Position numbers and translations under genes: made by a program
From: JAXLWB01 sp046328715
Lineage (GTDB): Bacteria > Chloroflexota > Anaerolineae > Caldilineales > Caldilineaceae
Assembly (NCBI GenBank): GCA_046328715.1
Contig: JAXLWB010000031.1
Span: 1-64,000, forward strand
DNA: 64,000 bases
Reading direction: 5' to 3'
Shown here: positions 6,491-15,751 of the stretch, piece by piece
Numbering within the stretch: position 1 is the first letter of the stretch
How the letters are laid out: each line of letters begins with the position of its first letter
The notes under the pieces: generated by a model
Seen by the model: the letters and a program-made list of their open reading frames with translations, nothing else
Database searches by the model: none
What the model was told of the DNA's origin: nothing

Positions 6491-9372
6491 CGAATTTTCC
6501 CCACACTGCCATAGACAGTGCCATCTGTTACCACTTTCCCATCTTTCGAACGTCCCTCTACATGAACTTCGGCAGGTTCTAGCAACTGTGCTGATTCCAC
6601 TGCGTTCCCAGGTCGGGCGTTGGCCAAGCCGATAAAGGCATGGCTCCAACGAAAGTGCCCGCGCAGATCGGTCGCCGCCCCGATTTGATGTAACGCATCT
6701 ACAGCGCTTTGTCCTAAGCGACAGCTTGCCTCGTCCGCCACCGCACCGGCAAGAATGGTCCCGGCTGGCCATTGGGCTAGCCAGGCGGCCATGGCTTGGG
6801 AGGCAGCTTCGTCAGCAGGATCGGTGCCGCAATTGCCAAAGGTATCGAAGGCAACCGAGGCCAACACGCTCCCTTCCGGCGAGATTGCAACCAGGTTATA
6901 GCCACGTTCGTTCAGTGCCACTTGTTGCCCTGCCACAAAGATTTGTGCAAAATCTCCCACATCCAGACCCGCACTGTGCGCAGCGATTGGTACAGAAAAT
7001 GGACTAGAATTTGATTCGCCTTGCCCTGAAGATTCTTCTGCTCTGGAGCTCACCGTAGGTTTTGCAAAATGGATTTCAAGCCGGTCAACCAAGGGGTAGG
7101 CTAGCCCTGGTGGAATGCTCACTTGGACGACAGGAGTTTCTGCCGTGGGGCTAATCACCGATTGTGTCAGCACTTTGCCATTTAATGTCAGTCCAAGCGG
7201 CGGAGCACTGTTGGGTAACTCGATTTCGAGTTTTCCTCCGGCTTCCGGTAGATTGAGCAACAGCGTCGCCTGCGGACGAATGGCATTGCCTGTGCCGTGT
7301 AAGGCCGACCACCCCTCAGCTTCGTAGAGTTTGCCCAGGTCAGAACGTAAATCCCCTTCACGAAAGTGCTGGGTTGCCTGCACTTCATACAGTCGAATTG
7401 TGCTTGGCGCTCCGCTCCAATCATTTCCCTTCCATTCGTCAACAAGGGTGAGTGGCAAGGCTTCATCGACAAAGCGCAACAGTTGCGGCGTTGACTTTTC
7501 CACTTGTACGGTAATAAAACGTACCCCTAACAAACTTAATGTCTCTGCCGCACTCGCCTTGGCCCGTTCAATCATCTGCGGCAGTTGACGATCCACTTCC
7601 CCGCTCATAAACCATTGGTCAGCATTCATCAGCGCAATCAGATCGCCGATCAAGGGAGCTTCGCTAAAATATTGGAACTTGTAGGGAGGATTGCGACTGG
7701 TGTTACCGCCAAGACGTCGTTTGCCGTGGACTGTCTGATACCATTCTTGCATCATAAACAGAATATCCCGCTTTCCGATCTCTCGTGCGCCGTTTCGCCA
7801 GCCAGTCGGCAACTCTAACAGTGTAAAGTCACCTGGGGTATTGGCGATTCGCTCATAGATCGCTGGCACGCGAAAGTCACTGAGTGGCAGCGGAATCGAA
7901 AGGTGTTCAGCAAGAAAGAGCAACGCAATAAACCCAGCAAGTAAGAGGCTAGAGAAGCTGGCAACCCACCCATTGCGCTTCTCGGTAGGCGCAACATCGG
8001 AGCGTACGCTTCGATTCAATAATTCAACCATTCCGATGGCAGCCAATATTGCGACACAGAGCATCAGCATCACGGCGTAGCGGCTAGGATAGCGATTGCC
8101 GCTAAAGAATGGTAAGTGACTCACCAGCGCAAAAGGCCCAGGAATTGGCAGATCCTGCCCCATCCAACGCAAATGAGGGCCGAGGGTCAGCAAGAAGAAG
8201 ATGAAGCTATTAAGACTCCAGAAAAGTGGGAAACCAGAGAGAGATGCCTGTGGCTCCCATCTGCGACGCCAGAGACGCCACAGCCCATAACCGACGAGAA
8301 GGAGCACGGCGTAGCCGATGTAGATCTGCTGGCCTTTGCCGTTCTGAAAGGGCAACGTCCTGATCCATTCGCCGAGGAGGGGATGAAGGCGTGTGGGCAA
8401 CAGGTAACCAGCTAGGTCAGCGCTAAAGAGATCCTCAAAGCCGCCGCCGCTGGTAAAGAAATCGCCTTCGGTACGCAGATCGGGAAGCATCGCTGCCAAA
8501 ATCGGGCTCAGCCCAATCAGCACGATTGCTCCAAAGAGCAACAACGCAGCCAAAAAGGAAATCAGGGAAGATCGGGATGACGGCTGTGAGCGTCGGCCCA
8601 TCCAGCGTCTCACCATCTGCCAAACAAACCAGAGCGCGATAAAAATGGCGAGAAAGCTGGCATAGGTCAGTTCGGCCCAGGCTTGGAAGAGAAAAAAGAG
8701 CGCGGCCAAAGCTGCGTAACGCCACTGCGCTCGACGAGTGGTTGCGCGCCCCAAACGCAGGAGGTACAGCACACAAAAGGGAATCCATTGGCTGCTGGCG
8801 ATGTTAAACTGTCCCAGGCTGGCGTAGAAGAGTTTGGAAGAGGCGAAAGCATAGATGAAGCCAGCGAAGATGGATGACAGGATGATTGGATGACAGGGTG
8901 ACAAGGTGACGCTGACCCCAGGTCGGACACGGCTAGGGGACACCGACCCTAGGTCGGACGTAACAAAGTGTGATCGATAGATTTGACGCAGTTCCTGGTG
9001 TGCGAGGAGGTAGGTGCCGAGGCCGCTGAGGACAAAGGAGGAGAGTAGGAGTAGATTGTTGGCAAGGATCAGGCCACTGACAGTTTGCAGGGGAATGCTG
9101 AGCAGACCGTTGAGTGGTGTCAGTGTGTAGAAGGCTAGGTTGATCTGGATCGGAAAGAACATCCAGTCACAGTGAAAGATGTCAGGATTCAACTGCTCAA
9201 TCAGCCTCGCCTTGATCCACCAGAGGTTCCAGGCAAGGGCGGGGTCATCAATGCCATCGCCTGGAACATGGGTGGTGAACTGAGCAATCAGCGGCCAGGT
9301 AAGAAGAAGCGCAAACAGGCCGTACAGCCCAAGTGCGAATAATACGTTTCTTCGTCCGCTTAATCTTTGCAT
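6460..9372 (-). CDS. Large polytopic membrane protein, GT-C glycosyltransferase-like
   Basis: A 970-residue protein with about 10-11 hydrophobic segments in residues ~10-480 and a soluble C-terminal half, probably extracytoplasmic. The first loop contains an acidic motif (GDGIDDPALAWNLWW), as expected for GT-C transferases acting on lipid-linked sugars. Overall architecture recalls YfhO-like or mannosyltransferase-like proteins of Chloroflexota, but no specific reaction can be assigned. Residues ~140-170 (DNA 8871-8960) are an inserted low-complexity segment made of the same TGACAGGRTGAC units found between genes elsewhere here. It is the last gene of a leftward three-gene operon with the TPR protein (10-base gap) and the MBL hydrolase. 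Confidence 0.7.
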   Translation of the reverse strand: MQRLSGRRNVLFALGLYGLFALLLTWPLIAQFTTHVPGDGIDDPALAWNLWWIKARLIEQLNPDIFHCDWMFFPIQINLAFYTLTPLNGLLSIPLQTVSGLILANNLLLLSSFVLSGLGTYLLAHQELRQIYRSHFVTSDLGSVSPSRVRPGVSVTLSPCHPIILSSIFAGFIYAFASSKLFYASLGQFNIASSQWIPFCVLYLLRLGRATTRRAQWRYAALAALFFLFQAWAELTYASFLAIFIALWFVWQMVRRWMGRRSQPSSRSSLISFLAALLLFGAIVLIGLSPILAAMLPDLRTEGDFFTSGGGFEDLFSADLAGYLLPTRLHPLLGEWIRTLPFQNGKGQQIYIGYAVLLLVGYGLWRLWRRRWEPQASLSGFPLFWSLNSFIFFLLTLGPHLRWMGQDLPIPGPFALVSHLPFFSGNRYPSRYAVMLMLCVAILAAIGMVELLNRSVRSDVAPTEKRNGWVASFSSLLLAGFIALLFLAEHLSIPLPLSDFRVPAIYERIANTPGDFTLLELPTGWRNGAREIGKRDILFMMQEWYQTVHGKRRLGGNTSRNPPYKFQYFSEAPLIGDLIALMNADQWFMSGEVDRQLPQMIERAKASAAETLSLLGVRFITVQVEKSTPQLLRFVDEALPLTLVDEWKGNDWSGAPSTIRLYEVQATQHFREGDLRSDLGKLYEAEGWSALHGTGNAIRPQATLLLNLPEAGGKLEIELPNSAPPLGLTLNGKVLTQSVISPTAETPVVQVSIPPGLAYPLVDRLEIHFAKPTVSSRAEESSGQGESNSSPFSVPIAAHSAGLDVGDFAQIFVAGQQVALNERGYNLVAISPEGSVLASVAFDTFGNCGTDPADEAASQAMAAWLAQWPAGTILAGAVADEASCRLGQSAVDALHQIGAATDLRGHFRWSHAFIGLANARPGNAVESAQLLEPAEVHVEGRSKDGKVVTDGTVYGSVGKIRYFGESTSAP
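8871..8960. repeat. Short-repeat block (TGACAGG/TGACAAGG family) inside a coding region
   Basis: Tandem degenerate units GATGACAG, GATGATTG, GATGACAGG, GTGACAAGG are followed by a GGTCGGACACGG...CCGACC pairing segment. The block keeps the reading frame of the 970-residue membrane protein and adds about 30 residues rich in Ser, Pro and Val between two membrane segments. Confidence 0.6.
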
Positions 9373-9382
9373 GTCTTCTTAC

Positions 9383-10354
9383 TTACTTGGCTGGCGTCGC
9401 TGTCTGCTCGGCACTTGAGGTGGGCAGCATCGGGGCCGATTGCATCAACTGGCCCATCCGGTAGCGAGCGATCACCTGCAATTGCGGATTATCAGCGGCT
9501 AGGTCGTAGGTCTTTTGGAAGTAGTCGATGGCTGTTGCAGCGTCACCCTTTGCCTCGGCAACGCTGGCCAAGAGCAAATAGATCTGTGGATCCTTGTCAT
9601 CAAGTTGCTGTGCCTCGTTTGCATTCTGCTCGGCGTCCACTAAGTCACCCAATTGCAAGTGTTGATTGCCGAGCATCGTCAAGAATTGTGGCCACCGATC
9701 CGAGAAAAGCTCCTTGGCTCGCGCCAGATCATGCGCAGATCGTTCCTGATCGTCTAGCTTCTCGGACAATACAATACTCCAAACCAGCATTTCAGGCGCA
9801 TCAGGCGTCTTCTGCAAGGTCTGATCGACTACCGCAAGCGCAGATTTCAGATCGCCTTTACTCACATATTCGTCGATTTGATTACCTGCCTGTAACAGCA
9901 TTACTGCGGTCGGGTCTGGCGGAAAGATATAGTTGACCAGTTGCCAGCCCCCAACCACCACAACCAGGATCACGACCACTGTGATTAGGGTACGCTGTAT
10001 CGACCGACGCATTTGCGTAGCATAAACTTCATCCAAACGCCACCAGAAGCCGTTTGCAGATGGGTGGGCAGCACGCAGCTTGGCAAGGCCGCCCACGCTG
10101 TTCGCAGCACGCACAATAACACCAGGCTGCGCCTGCAATCGACTTTGCAATGATTCCCAGCGCGTCTGCTCCGAGCGGAGATCCATTCCGGTATCACCCA
10201 ATTGGGCAACCTGTTGATCGATTTGGTCAAACAAGAGCAATAGTGACTCTACTGTTGCCCCTGTGGGCTTGATAATTCGCCGCTCTGCATCATTTAACAA
10301 CTGACGTAGAGCGTCAGCCACTGTATTGGCATGACTCTCAACATTGTATGCCAT
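9383..10354 (-). CDS. Membrane-anchored TPR protein
   Basis: A 323-residue protein with three parts. The N-terminal cytoplasmic region (~1-120) is predicted helical. A single transmembrane helix follows (~122-145, rich in Val and Ile). A C-terminal region (~160-305) holds tetratricopeptide-like helical pairs with the A..Y pattern (DPQIYLLLASVAEAKGD, AIDYFQKTYDLAADNP). TPRs usually mediate protein contacts. It starts two bases after the stop of the MBL hydrolase gene, so the two are translationally coupled, and it precedes the GT-C-like membrane protein. Its role is not known; the operon suggests a scaffold at the membrane. Confidence 0.75.
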   Translation of the reverse strand: MAYNVESHANTVADALRQLLNDAERRIIKPTGATVESLLLLFDQIDQQVAQLGDTGMDLRSEQTRWESLQSRLQAQPGVIVRAANSVGGLAKLRAAHPSANGFWWRLDEVYATQMRRSIQRTLITVVVILVVVVGGWQLVNYIFPPDPTAVMLLQAGNQIDEYVSKGDLKSALAVVDQTLQKTPDAPEMLVWSIVLSEKLDDQERSAHDLARAKELFSDRWPQFLTMLGNQHLQLGDLVDAEQNANEAQQLDDKDPQIYLLLASVAEAKGDAATAIDYFQKTYDLAADNPQLQVIARYRMGQLMQSAPMLPTSSAEQTATPAK

Positions 10355-10356
10355 CG

Positions 10357-11310
10357 TTAATCATCACTCTCATCTTCGTCATCACTGATGCTGGTCACGA
10401 TGCCGAGTTTCTCTTCTTCTTCGCGCTGGATCTCGCGGTAAACTCGGTTCAAACCAGACTTGATCTGACTCTCGATCTTGGCTTTGCGTTCAATCGGCAC
10501 TGGGAACCACTCAAGCATTTCAGCAACGAGGCCACTCTTGGTCTCATTTTTGGTTTTGCCTTCGAGATAGTAGTCGCGCACCCGCCCACGCATAAAGACG
10601 ATGTACTCGCCAACCTTATAGGTGGATTCTGCGGTGCAGACCGGGCCGTGACCAGGAATCAGCCACTCTGCCCCTAATCCACGGATCAGTTCCAGTGCAT
10701 CCAACCATTCCAATGTATTTCCCTGTGCCATATAAGGATGCTGATCGACCCAGAGAATATCACCGACAAAGCAGATGCGCTCCTCGGGTAGCCAAACCAG
10801 GCTGGTGGCGGGTGTATGTCCACCCACATATTGCAACTCGATCCGCCGACTGCCCAAAAAGAGCGTTGCCCGATCGGTAAAAGTCAGATGGGGCGGAATG
10901 ATCACAATGTTATTGAGTTGCTGTTGAATCTCCGGCTCTCGCTTGAAGCTGTTGCGCACTCGCTCTTTAAAGTTCTCTGTATAGCCAGCCATCTCTTTAT
11001 AGGCACGCTCGTGGGCCATCACTTTGCAAGGCATAAAGTATTGGTTGCCCAAGGCATGGCCACGGTGGTGATCGGTATTGATGATTAGTCGAAAAGGGAC
11101 ACTGGGATATTGTTGCTCGATCTGTTCGCGCCAGTCGATCGCCTGTTTGGGAATCAGTGGCGTGTCAACCAACACAATGCCTTCTTCGGTGTAGATAAAA
11201 CCTGGGGTACAGCCCCGGTAATTGGTGTTGATAAAGATGCCTGGACTGAGCTCTTCACGCTCTCCAAGTCCAGTCATGCCGATGCGAGCGGCACTGCGTC
11301 GTCTGGCCAT
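10357..11310 (-). CDS. MBL-fold metallo-hydrolase
   Basis: A 317-residue metallo-beta-lactamase-fold enzyme. The usual HxHxDH metal motif appears as TDHHRGH (near residue 83-89). Further ligands are GGHTPATS and the downstream GHGPVC. The first metal-binding His of the consensus is replaced (INTDHHRGH), as in the SoxH/quinoprotein-relay-like branch, so metal number is uncertain. An acidic tail (DDEDESDD) closes the protein. First gene of a leftward operon with the TPR protein and the membrane protein. The substrate is not predictable. Confidence 0.82.
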   Translation of the reverse strand: MARRRSAARIGMTGLGEREELSPGIFINTNYRGCTPGFIYTEEGIVLVDTPLIPKQAIDWREQIEQQYPSVPFRLIINTDHHRGHALGNQYFMPCKVMAHERAYKEMAGYTENFKERVRNSFKREPEIQQQLNNIVIIPPHLTFTDRATLFLGSRRIELQYVGGHTPATSLVWLPEERICFVGDILWVDQHPYMAQGNTLEWLDALELIRGLGAEWLIPGHGPVCTAESTYKVGEYIVFMRGRVRDYYLEGKTKNETKSGLVAEMLEWFPVPIERKAKIESQIKSGLNRVYREIQREEEEKLGIVTSISDDEDESDD

Positions 11311-12085
11311 GACCTACTCCTTGTTTGATGGTCGTCGTTTCCTGGTGAATAATATATCCTTGATTTGTGCAAATAGTATAATCAGTGCCCAAGATCTGTC
11401 AATAGTATTCAATTTATGTCAACTTCATCATTTCGATGCAAACTGGTAGATAGAAACCATTATTCATTCCATTCTTCGTAGTATAGTGGTTGGATAACCA
11501 GAAGAGTGGCACTGGTTGTAACCGCTCTTCGGATTTATTGGGTAAAAGGCTGGTTTCATTGTCATAGGATTGCGCAACCGAAAAGGAGAAGTCTAAAGTG
11601 CGATTCACCTTACGGGAACAACCGTTTGCATGCAATATAGCAAATTCGTGTATAATATAACTTACGCAACACGAGTCTGCACGTTTGCGCTCTATTGCTG
11701 CTCGTAGACATGACGTTTATGCTTTTGCGTAAATCCTGATACTGTATCGACCAATTGTCCTCTGACAAGCCATGAATTTCAGCCATATTTACTGGAAAAT
11801 TCATGGCTTTGCAACCGCAATTGGTATGATTCGCCAATACCTACCCAATCCTGGAAGTGGAGACTTCTCGATTTTCAACGTCGCGGATCCGAGCGTTCTC
11901 CTCATTGAGTCTGCTCCTCGACTCAGCAAATTTTGTCCAAGTAGCGTGGGAAAATAACAGGTTGTAAGTGGCAGGTTGCACAACTGGGTGCATACTGTAG
12001 CCGCTATTTATTGTTTGGATTATTTATTTTGCAGACAGCATGGCTGGTAGATAAATAAAGTTCGATTTAAAGGATGGATTCGAAA
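11311..12085. other. 775-bp intergenic region with decayed mobile-element traces
   Basis: No convincing gene is seen. It contains a MITE-like segment (11658-11739) and a 13-bp hairpin (11769-11811, AAGCCATGAATTT / AAATTCATGGCTT). A TATAAT-like stretch lies at 11651-11656. Short ORFs here have no ribosome binding site or recognisable features. Confidence 0.5.
11658..11739. repeat. MITE-like remnant with ACTTACGCAA / TTGCGTAAATCC ends
   Basis: The left end reads ACTTACGCAAC and the right end, on the reverse strand, TCAGGATTTACGCAAAA. Both match the end of the inverted repeat at 2608-2658 (TCAGGAYTTRCGCA core). The 80-bp interior has no coding capacity. Confidence 0.4.
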
Positions 12086-14329
12086 ATGATTCGAATTGCC
12101 GTGATGACAAGTGGAGGAGATGCGCAAGGAATGAATGCCGCAGTGCGCGCCGTGGTGCGTTCGGCATTGAATGAAGGCGCAGAGGTTTTTGCAATTCGCG
12201 AAGGGTACAGTGGACTGATCGCTGGTGGCAAATTTATCAATCAAATGCGTTGGGAGTCAGTCGGTGGTGTATTACACAAGGGCGGTACCATTATTGGTAG
12301 CGCACGCTGCCTGGACTTTAAAGAGCGAGAAGGGCGGATGATTGCAGTGCGCAATCTGATCGAGCATGGGATTTCACGCTTGGTCGTGATTGGCGGCGAT
12401 GGCAGTTTGACCGGTGCGGATCTGTTACGTCGCGAATGGACATCGCTCGTTGCCGAGTTATTGGAAAAAGGCGAAATCACCCAAACCCAGGCCAACGAAT
12501 GTCCATACCTGGCAATTGCTGGTCTTGTCGGCTCCATCGACAACGATATGTGGGGGACGGATATTACCATCGGTGCCGATTCAGCCTTGCATCGCATCTG
12601 TTACGCAGTGGACGCCATCAGTAGCACGGCTGCCAGCCATCAGCGCGCCTTTGTGATTGAAGTGATGGGGCGACGCAGCGGCTATCTGGCTTTGATGGCA
12701 GCAATTGCCAGCGGTGCTGACTGGGCATTGATTCCCGAAAGTCCACCCAACCTGGATGCCTGGGAAGACAAGATGTGTAAGGTGCTCAAACAGGGGCGCG
12801 AGGCAGGTCGGCGAGATAGCATTGTCATCGTCGCTGAGGGAGCAACTGACCGCTATGGCAAGCCGATTACAGCCGAGTATGTGCGCCAAGCCATCGAGGA
12901 TCGTCTGAAGGAAGATGTCCGAGTCACGATCCTGGGTCACGTGCAGCGAGGTGGTGCACCGAGCGCCTTTGACCGCATTCTGAGTACCGTCTTGGGCGAC
13001 GCCGCAGTGAAAGAGGTACTCAATGCGACATCCACCAGCGAACCGATGTTGCTGGGCTGGAACGGTACTAAGGTCACCAAACTGCCACTGATGGAATGTG
13101 TCCACAAGACGCACGAGATTAACAAGGCTATGCATGCGCTCGACTTTAACCGGGCAATGGATCTGCGTGGTCAGGAGTTTAAAGAATCGTTCCGCACCTT
13201 GCGCACCTTGGTCCGTGCACTGCCCCATCCACCCATTCCGGGCAAAACTCGCCGCCGCTTCGCCGTGCTCAATGCCGGGGCCCCTTCACCGGGTATGAAT
13301 ACAGCAGTGCGTGCCACCACCCGCATTGGCGTTGACAAGGGTCACTATATCTATGGCGTCTTTAACGGCTTCCAAGGGCTGATCGACGGCAACTTGCTTG
13401 AGTTTGACTGGATGAGTGTCAATGGCTGGGCGCTGCCCGGTGGTTCCGAATTGGGGACCAATCGTAAACGTCCACAAGGACATGAGGTCTATTCAATTGC
13501 GCGCACGATCGAACAACACAAGATCGAAGGGCTGATCGTAATCGGCGGCTGGAGTGGCTTTCAGGCCACCTTTGACCTTTATCGCCAGCGCAGTCACTTT
13601 CCCGCCTTCAACATTCCGATGATCTATGTGCCCGCCGGCATCAACAACAACCTGCCAGGGACAGAGATCAGCATTGGGCCAGACACGGCCTTGAACAGTA
13701 TTGCCGAAGTCATCGATAAGATCAAACAATCGGCGGTTGCCTCGCGGCGCTGCTTTGTCGTGGAAGTGATGGGCAAAGATTGCGGCTATCTGGCTTTGGC
13801 GAGCATGTTAGCCACCGGTGCCGAGCAGGTCTATCTTCCCGAAGAGGGAGTGACGTTGGCCGATTTGCAAGAAGACATTGAGATGCTCAAATCGACCTTC
13901 AAATCGGGTAAGCGCCTGGCAGTGATGATTCGTAATGAACACGCCAATCCCTTATACACTACGAAATTTATCGCCGATCTCTTTGAGGAAGAGGGGCGTG
14001 ACCTCTTTGAAGTGCGTTGGAGTATTTTGGGCCATCTGCAGCAGGGCGGCAACCCCACCCCGATCGACCGTGTGTTGGCAACCCGCTTTGGTGTGAAGGC
14101 GATTGAGTGGCTGGAGGCCGAGGCTGAACAAACCAACCCATCGGCAGTCTGCGTCGGTCAATATAGTGGCGAATATCGCTTTACCAGCTTTGACGACGTC
14201 TTGCGCAACTACGACGCCGAGCATCAACGCCCCAAATATCAATGGTGGACCGAGTTGAGCGATCTGGCGCATATGCTAGGCCAACCCGGCCCCGGTTTCC
14301 CCTCCCGGCGCATGAGAAAGCGCAAATAA
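12086..14329 (+). CDS. 6-phosphofructokinase, tandem-duplicated (eukaryote-like two-domain form)
   Basis: A 747-residue protein made of two PfkA folds. The N half (~1-370) has the active-site features MTSGGDAQGMNAAVR, GGDGSLTGA and SIDNDMWGTD, with Asp152 in the catalytic base position. The C half (~380-747) keeps the fold (LNAGAPSPGMNTAVR, GHLQQGGNPTP) but has INNNLPGTE where the catalytic Asp should be (Asn520), and GGWSGF instead of GGDGS. Animal PFK-1 shows the same division into a catalytic and a regulatory half; most bacterial enzymes have one fold of about 320 residues. It should phosphorylate fructose 6-phosphate in glycolysis, with the second half likely allosteric. The ATG at 12074 overlaps the AAAGGA element, so 12086 is preferred. 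Confidence 0.93.
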   Translation: MIRIAVMTSGGDAQGMNAAVRAVVRSALNEGAEVFAIREGYSGLIAGGKFINQMRWESVGGVLHKGGTIIGSARCLDFKEREGRMIAVRNLIEHGISRLVVIGGDGSLTGADLLRREWTSLVAELLEKGEITQTQANECPYLAIAGLVGSIDNDMWGTDITIGADSALHRICYAVDAISSTAASHQRAFVIEVMGRRSGYLALMAAIASGADWALIPESPPNLDAWEDKMCKVLKQGREAGRRDSIVIVAEGATDRYGKPITAEYVRQAIEDRLKEDVRVTILGHVQRGGAPSAFDRILSTVLGDAAVKEVLNATSTSEPMLLGWNGTKVTKLPLMECVHKTHEINKAMHALDFNRAMDLRGQEFKESFRTLRTLVRALPHPPIPGKTRRRFAVLNAGAPSPGMNTAVRATTRIGVDKGHYIYGVFNGFQGLIDGNLLEFDWMSVNGWALPGGSELGTNRKRPQGHEVYSIARTIEQHKIEGLIVIGGWSGFQATFDLYRQRSHFPAFNIPMIYVPAGINNNLPGTEISIGPDTALNSIAEVIDKIKQSAVASRRCFVVEVMGKDCGYLALASMLATGAEQVYLPEEGVTLADLQEDIEMLKSTFKSGKRLAVMIRNEHANPLYTTKFIADLFEEEGRDLFEVRWSILGHLQQGGNPTPIDRVLATRFGVKAIEWLEAEAEQTNPSAVCVGQYSGEYRFTSFDDVLRNYDAEHQRPKYQWWTELSDLAHMLGQPGPGFPSRRMRKRK

Positions 14330-14341
14330 GGCTACAAAGCC

Positions 14342-14381
14342 TGTCCCATCGGGACACTTGATATAGCGTCTCGATGGGACA
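14342..14381. terminator. Hairpin between convergent genes, probable terminator
   Basis: A 14-bp stem with one G-U pair, TGTCCCATCGGGAC / GTCTCGATGGGACA, and a 12-base loop lies between the convergent phosphofructokinase and MFS genes. Only a weak T-rich stretch follows (AACGTTAATTT). Confidence 0.6.
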
Positions 14382-14390
14382 AACGTTAAT

Positions 14391-15647
14391 TTAATCTCCG
14401 CTCACCAGGACAGGGGTCCGGCTCTGAACCAACAGGGTAGAACCTATCAGGAAGAGCGAAAAGATCAGTCCGATCATACTCACGGCCACAATACCACCCC
14501 AGCCAAATGCCGGTCCTGTGCTATAGCTACCCATCGCCGCAGCAAAAGCAACCAACGTCTCACTGATACCCTGAGTACGTCCACGCTCACCAGGGGACAA
14601 GGCGCTGGAAAGCAGCGAAGAGGCGGCGACATAACCAAAGCTCCAGCCCAAACCAAGCAAGAAGAGCGCAACTGCCAACATCGGTACCCCACGAGCCAAT
14701 GGAGCCAAGATCGCCGAGGCAGAGAGAACCAGTCCGCCCAATACGATCATCGGCAATCGCCCGAATTTGCTCACCATCCAGCCTGTCGCCCCTGCAAAGA
14801 GGAACATACCCAGTGTGTGTGCCATTGTCACAAAGGCAATATCAGTCAGTTCGTAATGGAGATGCTTCATGTGCAACGGGTTAACGACCATGATCAACGT
14901 CATCACCAACTGGCTGATCGTCAGCGCCACCACAGCCAGCCGGACGGTTGGGTCCGCAAAGATTTCACGTTGCGAACGGACGTGAGAATTTAATACAGGT
15001 CGCTCGGCTTGCATCCGCTGCGAGATGTGCTTCGGATCAGGAAAAAGGAGGAAGAAGATAATTAAGGAGGAAACCGCCGAAAGCACACCAGTCACCGCAA
15101 ACGGTCCCGCCAGACTTGGCAAATTCCACAGCTCTGCCCATTTTTCAGCGAAAGGCAGTAGCCACGGTCCCGCTACCGAGCCAATCGTTCCGGCAAAGAC
15201 GATCCAACCTACGGCACTAGCACTTCTCTCTGGCAACGAGACATCTGCCGCAGCATAACGTGACTGTTCACCTGTCCCCCGCCCCATGCCATTCATCAAT
15301 GCACCCAGACAAAAGCCCACAAACGAGCCCTGCCCGATTGCCAACACACAGACCACCATACCCAACACTGACATTGCAAAGCCCATTGCAATGCCCAGCC
15401 GACGTCCCAGTTTATCCATCAGCCAACCGATCGGGTAGGCGATCAGCGCACGCCCGAGCAAAACAATTGTCGCTGGAAGCCCAGCCTGACTTTCACCGCC
15501 CGTGAGTTCGGTGGCTGTGATCGGCAACATGGTGAACGAGGCAATCTGGGCAGCATTAAAGATGCTCGCTGCCACAAAAAGTGTGATGAGCAAACGGTTT
15601 CGGGTCGATTGGCGAATAGAAGGAACAGATACAGAGTGAATGGTCAT
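14391..15647 (-). CDS. MFS transporter
   Basis: A 418-residue protein with about 12 hydrophobic helices. It has major-facilitator loop motifs: after helix 2 GWLMDKLGRRLG, and in the second half GWMVSKFGRLP. The region with GMGRGTGEQSRYAAAD follows helix 4. It is likely a proton-coupled drug or metabolite exporter of the inner membrane; the substrate is unknown. The start at 15647 (MTIHSV) has GAAAGAGAAA upstream; an in-frame extension to 15680 has no ribosome binding site. Convergent with the phosphofructokinase gene. Confidence 0.88.
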   Translation of the reverse strand: MTIHSVSVPSIRQSTRNRLLITLFVAASIFNAAQIASFTMLPITATELTGGESQAGLPATIVLLGRALIAYPIGWLMDKLGRRLGIAMGFAMSVLGMVVCVLAIGQGSFVGFCLGALMNGMGRGTGEQSRYAAADVSLPERSASAVGWIVFAGTIGSVAGPWLLPFAEKWAELWNLPSLAGPFAVTGVLSAVSSLIIFFLLFPDPKHISQRMQAERPVLNSHVRSQREIFADPTVRLAVVALTISQLVMTLIMVVNPLHMKHLHYELTDIAFVTMAHTLGMFLFAGATGWMVSKFGRLPMIVLGGLVLSASAILAPLARGVPMLAVALFLLGLGWSFGYVAASSLLSSALSPGERGRTQGISETLVAFAAAMGSYSTGPAFGWGGIVAVSMIGLIFSLFLIGSTLLVQSRTPVLVSGD

Positions 15648-15751
15648 GGTTTTCTCTTTCGTTCTTGATGAAAAGGCCACCCTACCTCCAGTTTAGGGTA
15701 GATGGAGACTGAAGTTCGATTGGACTTCTTGCAAAATGCCTGTAGAATCGC

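Noticed and set aside
11414..11983. Short ORFs in the 11.3-12.1 kb gap
   Set aside because: No start context or motifs; they overlap MITE-like and hairpin sequence.
12581..13228. 215-residue antisense ORF in the phosphofructokinase gene
   Set aside because: Shadow frame of a highly conserved coding sequence.
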